A stretch of 64,000 nt of DNA, taken from contig NZ_CP092535.1 in assembly GCF_022437945.1 (NCBI RefSeq), positions 4,638,001 to 4,702,000 on the forward strand, read 5' to 3'. The position numbers and the translations under genes are program-made. The notes below the pieces were generated by a model. That model was given only the letters and a program-made list of their open reading frames with translations. It was not told the origin of the DNA and did no database searches. The DNA comes from Nocardioides sp. TF02-7 (GTDB taxonomy: Bacteria > Actinomycetota > Actinomycetes > Propionibacteriales > Nocardioidaceae). How positions within the stretch are numbered: the first letter of the stretch is position 1; each line of letters starts with the position of its first letter. Of the stretch, positions 59,376 through 64,000 are shown piece by piece.

Positions 59376-60127
59376 AGGTTCAGCTGCCCGTCGCGCACCA
59401 TGCCGGCGAGCAGCAGCCCGTGCTCCCGCGCGAGGTCGACCGCCAGGCTGGACGGCGCCGAAACCGCCACGATGCCGGCGACGCCGCAGGCGACCGCCTT
59501 CTGCACGATCTCGAACGACACCCGGCCGCTCACGACCAGCACGTGGTCGGTCAGCGGGAGGCGCCCGTCCAGCAGCGCCCAGCCCACGACCTTGTCGACG
59601 GCGTTGTGCCGTCCCACGTCCTCGCGGGTGACCAGCAGCGCGCCGTCGGCGGTGGCCAGGGCCGCGGCGTGCACCCCGCCGGTGCGGGCGAACGCGCGCT
59701 GGTGTGCCCGCATCGCGTCGGGCAGCGAGGCCAGGACCTCCGCCGCGACCGTGAACCCGGGCCGCGACGGCTCCGCCCGGCGCAGCGGTGCCAGGTCGAG
59801 GACGTCGGCCGAGCAGACCCCACAGGCGGCGCTGGTCACGAACGCCCGCGGACGCGGCCGCCGTACGCCGTCGCGCAGGGTCGCGTGCACCCGGTCGGTC
59901 TCCTCCTCCCGGCAGCCGCGCAGCTGCACCACGTCGTCGGCCCGCTCGACCCCCGACTCGACGACCAGCCAGCCCGCCGCCAGCTCGAGGTCGTGGCCCG
60001 GCGTCCGCATCAGCGTCGCGAGCACCTCGCCGTCGAGCGCGAGCACCAGCGGCGCCTCGACGGCCAGGTCGTCGCCGCGCCGCTCGCCGCGGCGGACGAT
60101 CGACCGGCGGGTGGTGGTGACGCCCAT
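59348..60127 (-). CDS. fdhD: Formate dehydrogenase sulfurtransferase FdhD
   Basis: 259 residues, intact. Catalytic Cys pair in SAACGVCSADVLD; GGVHAAALATADG and REDVGRHNAVDKVVGWAL are the signature segments. FdhD passes sulfur from IscS-type desulfurase to the Mo cofactor of formate dehydrogenase. No formate dehydrogenase gene is in the window. ATG 60127 is leaderless (TAGGCT at 60139-60134, 6 nt upstream). Confidence 0.95.
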   Translation of the reverse strand: MGVTTTRRSIVRRGERRGDDLAVEAPLVLALDGEVLATLMRTPGHDLELAAGWLVVESGVERADDVVQLRGCREEETDRVHATLRDGVRRPRPRAFVTSAACGVCSADVLDLAPLRRAEPSRPGFTVAAEVLASLPDAMRAHQRAFARTGGVHAAALATADGALLVTREDVGRHNAVDKVVGWALLDGRLPLTDHVLVVSGRVSFEIVQKAVACGVAGIVAVSAPSSLAVDLAREHGLLLAGMVRDGQLNLYAGLELVA

Positions 60128-60136
60128 GACCCGAGC

Positions 60137-60538
60137 CTATGCCGCGGTCCGGCGCCGGGGCCGCTCGCAGCCCCGCGCCGACCCGTCCTGCAGGCAGGCG
60201 CCGTCGTGGACCGACCGGTCGCCCAGCGGCGCCTCCAGCCGGACGCTGACCGTCCGAGGGACCGCCGCCCGCGCGCAGCGGCCGGGCGCGACCGTGGCCC
60301 GGACGGTCACGACGACCCGCCGCGGCCGCTCCTCGACCTCCGCGACGGCCTTCTCCTGGCACGACGACCCGAGGTAGTGGACCCGCAGGACCCGCCCACG
60401 GGCGTCGTAGCGGTCCCAACCGGTCGTCGCCACCCGCGGCTCGTCCTCCTCGGGCTCCAAGGTGAGCAGGTAGGCGCCACCACCGACCAGCGCGATCACC
60501 ACCGCGCCGCCCAGGACGAAAACCACCACCGCCCTCAT
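60137..60538 (-). CDS. Small single-pass membrane or exported protein
   Basis: 133 residues, intact. N-terminal helix VVVFVLGGAVVIALVGGGAY, then a polar domain with LHYLGSSCQ-like and DGACLQDGSARGCE segments holding four Cys that could form disulfides outside the cell. GGAGGG lies directly before ATG 60538, and TACCCT 6 nt upstream of ATG would also allow a leaderless start. Function unknown. Confidence 0.65.
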   Translation of the reverse strand: MRAVVVFVLGGAVVIALVGGGAYLLTLEPEEDEPRVATTGWDRYDARGRVLRVHYLGSSCQEKAVAEVEERPRRVVVTVRATVAPGRCARAAVPRTVSVRLEAPLGDRSVHDGACLQDGSARGCERPRRRTAA

Positions 60539-60568
60539 CCCTCCAGGGTAGGTCGCAGTCGTGCGACC

Positions 60569-61238
60569 ATGACCCGGTGCCGAGCCCCCCTGCCCGCCTC
60601 CGGGTCCGTGCGACACGCCTACGACACGGTGGCCGAGGACTACGCCGCGCACTTCCCCGACACTCGCGCCGAGACCCCGCTCGACCTCGCGATGGTCGAC
60701 TCCTTCGCGGCTGCCGTCGTCGCCGCCAGCGGTGGTCCCGTGCTCGACGCCGGTTGCGGCCCCGGCCGGATGACCCGCCACCTCGCCGACCTCGGCTGCG
60801 CGGCCGAGGGGATCGACCTCTCCTCCGGCATGGTGGCGGCGGCACGGAGGGCGCACCCCGACCTCCGGTTCACCGTCGCCTCGCTCGCCGCGCTCCCCCT
60901 ACCCGGACGCCCGGTTCGCCGGGGTGCTCCTGTGGTACTCCACCATCCACACCCCGCCCGCCACCGTGCCGCTGCTCGTCGCCGAGGCGGTCCGGGTGCT
61001 GCGCCCGGGCGGCCACCTGCTGATCGGCTTCCAGGCCGGCGCCGGGACCCGGGACGTCTCGGAGATCTACCGCCGGCTCGGCCACGACGTCGAGCTCGAG
61101 CGCCACCTGTTCGCCCCCGACGAGGTGACCGGCTGGCTGGCTGACGCCGGCCTGCACGAGCTCGCCCGCACCGTGCGCCGGCCGCGCGAGGGCGAGCGCG
61201 ACGACCAGGCCGCGGTCCTCGCGCGGCTCGCGGGGTGA
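60569..61238 (+). CDS. SAM-dependent methyltransferase, class I (frameshifted)
   Basis: About 222 residues. Motif I is VLDAGCGPGRMTRHLADLG, followed by GIDLSSGMVAAARR and motif III VRVLRPGGHLLIGF. Small-molecule methyltransferase of unknown substrate. One extra C in the run 60895-60899. ATG 60569 gives MTRCRAPLPASGS; GTG at 60609 is an alternative. Convergent with parE. Confidence 0.85.
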
Positions 61239-61304
61239 GGTGGGCTGACGGGGCCCACGCGGCCCAGGCGTCGACGCTCCGCCCGCCGGGGACGACTACC
61301 GCCC

Positions 61305-63369
<2,065 letters not shown>

Positions 63370-63716
63370 GGTCGGCTCCTGCGGGGTGGACCGGTTATCG
63401 AGTGCGGGCGGAGGGGTATCAATCTACCGGCGACACGCCGGGGTTCGATGCAGGCACACGGCTCGGTGGAGGACCACGATGTGGCGCAGAGCACGACCCG
63501 GCACGACCCAGCCCAGAGATCAGCCCAGAGACCAGTCCAGACAACAGCACAGCGCGGTGGCCACGGTTCGGTAACGACCACGTTTCGACGTACGGGAAAC
63601 CGGCTCGGAGGCCACCACCACCGTGATTGGATGAACGTGCTGACGACCACACGGCCGCGGGAATCTTGCGCCCGCTCGGTACGTTATCCAGGCACCGACC
63701 GAGGAAAGAGGCACAC
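63370..63716. promoter_or_regulatory. Divergent intergenic region, parE and DUF7455 gene
   Basis: 347 bp. A -10-like TAGATT on the minus strand at 63427-63422 may serve parE. Three 12-bp degenerate repeats (CCCAGAGATCAG type) lie at 63512-63547. The plus-strand promoter of the DUF7455 gene was not pinpointed; TACGTT at about 63680 is one candidate. Overlapping reading frames in the region look spurious. Confidence 0.45.
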
Positions 63717-63948
63717 ATGACAACTGCTGTTGCCCCCCAGCGCCCCGTTGACCGCAGAGGACCGTTGCGACCGTTGCGGTGCTCAGGCCTACCTCCGTGT
63801 CGAGCTGGCCTCCGGTGGTGAGCTGCTGTTCTGCGCCCACCACGCTCGCGAGCACGGCGAGAAGCTCAAGCAGGTCGCCGTGGCCGTCCACGACGAGACC
63901 CACAAGCTCGGCACCACCCCGGCGAACGCGCCGGACGACGAGCGCTGA
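63717..63948 (+). CDS. DUF7455 family small zinc-binding-like protein (frameshifted)
   Basis: About 76 residues. LTAEDRCDRCGAQAYLRVEL and LLFCAHHAREHGEKL give a CxxC plus CxHH set that probably binds zinc. ATG 63717 has a strong GAGGAAAGAGG site. One extra C in the run 63733-63738 breaks the N-terminus. Abundant small actinobacterial protein of unknown role, often near parE or sigA. Confidence 0.88.
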
Positions 63949-63966
63949 GCCACTGACGCGACACAC

Positions 63967-63997
63967 CGAGAGCCCCGGGCACCGCCCGGGGCTCTCG
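63967..63997. terminator. 14-bp hairpin terminator after the DUF7455 gene
   Basis: Perfect stem 63967-63980 with 63984-63997 (GAGAGCCCCGGGC arm), loop ACC, 19 nt past the stop. Any T tract would lie beyond the window edge. Confidence 0.8.
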
Positions 63998-64000
63998 CAT

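Overview
The window reads as chromosomal DNA from a high-GC actinobacterium, most likely Nocardioidaceae (Nocardioides-like). The evidence is the strong GC bias at third positions, the many GTG starts, DUF5998, DUF6510 and DUF7455 family proteins, a glnA2-glnE-panB neighbourhood, a topoisomerase IV parC/parE pair, an lprG/MFS pair, and -10 boxes of TANNNT type placed 6-8 nt before start codons (leaderless mRNAs). No rRNA, tRNA, IS element, prophage or CRISPR array was seen.

Layout. 0-7.4 kb: partial TPR protein, winged-helix regulator with its membrane partner, a very large secreted PHP/Ig-repeat protein and an unknown exported protein. 7.5-10.3 kb: TraR/DksA-type zinc finger, two divergent paralogous mini-proteins, small membrane protein, DUF2254. 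10.3-16.5 kb: Mrp/Mnh cation/proton antiporter operon (A with fused B, C, D, E, F, G). 16.6-18.2 kb: DUF6510, ferredoxin reductase and molybdopterin oxidoreductase. 18.4-25.2 kb: TerC, a TPP enzyme and a three-subunit PaoABC-like molybdenum hydroxylase. 25.7-28.9 kb: BenE-type transporter divergent from an XRE-cupin regulator, then a class III aminotransferase. 29.0-31.5 kb: XRE-TPR regulator overlapping tail to tail with a 44-residue secreted-peptide gene, then MntP. 31.7-39 kb: glnE, flavodoxin, glnA2, a repeat array, nadE. 39-48 kb: two SigE-like sigma/membrane-partner pairs flanking a VOC protein, panB, a sugar dehydrogenase, an M3 peptidase and thymidine kinase. 48.2-52.7 kb: phosphodiesterase, DUF5998, and a GNAT/acyl-CoA-synthetase fusion. 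52.7-58.2 kb: parC, LprG-like lipoprotein, P55-like MFS, carbonic anhydrase. 58.4-64 kb: HTH protein, fdhD, methyltransferase, parE, DUF7455.

Functional themes. Membrane and ion homeostasis (Mrp, TerC, MntP, carbonic anhydrase), molybdenum enzymes (SUOX-like protein, PaoABC-like hydroxylase, FdhD), nitrogen control (GlnA2, GlnE, glutamine-dependent NadE), DNA topology (ParC, ParE) and paired regulators. The most novel-looking items are the XRE-TPR/secreted-peptide pair at 29.0-30.6 kb, the divergent mini-protein paralogues at 7.9-8.4 kb, the inverted array of 32-bp repeats at 36.7-36.9 kb and the overlapping palindromes at 48.1 kb.

Data quality. More than 40 otherwise intact genes or gene segments are broken by one-base indels, nearly always an extra base in a G or C run of 4-6. 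The same run types recur throughout, so these are most simply sequence errors. CDS coordinates below span the whole inferred gene and each entry names the shift.
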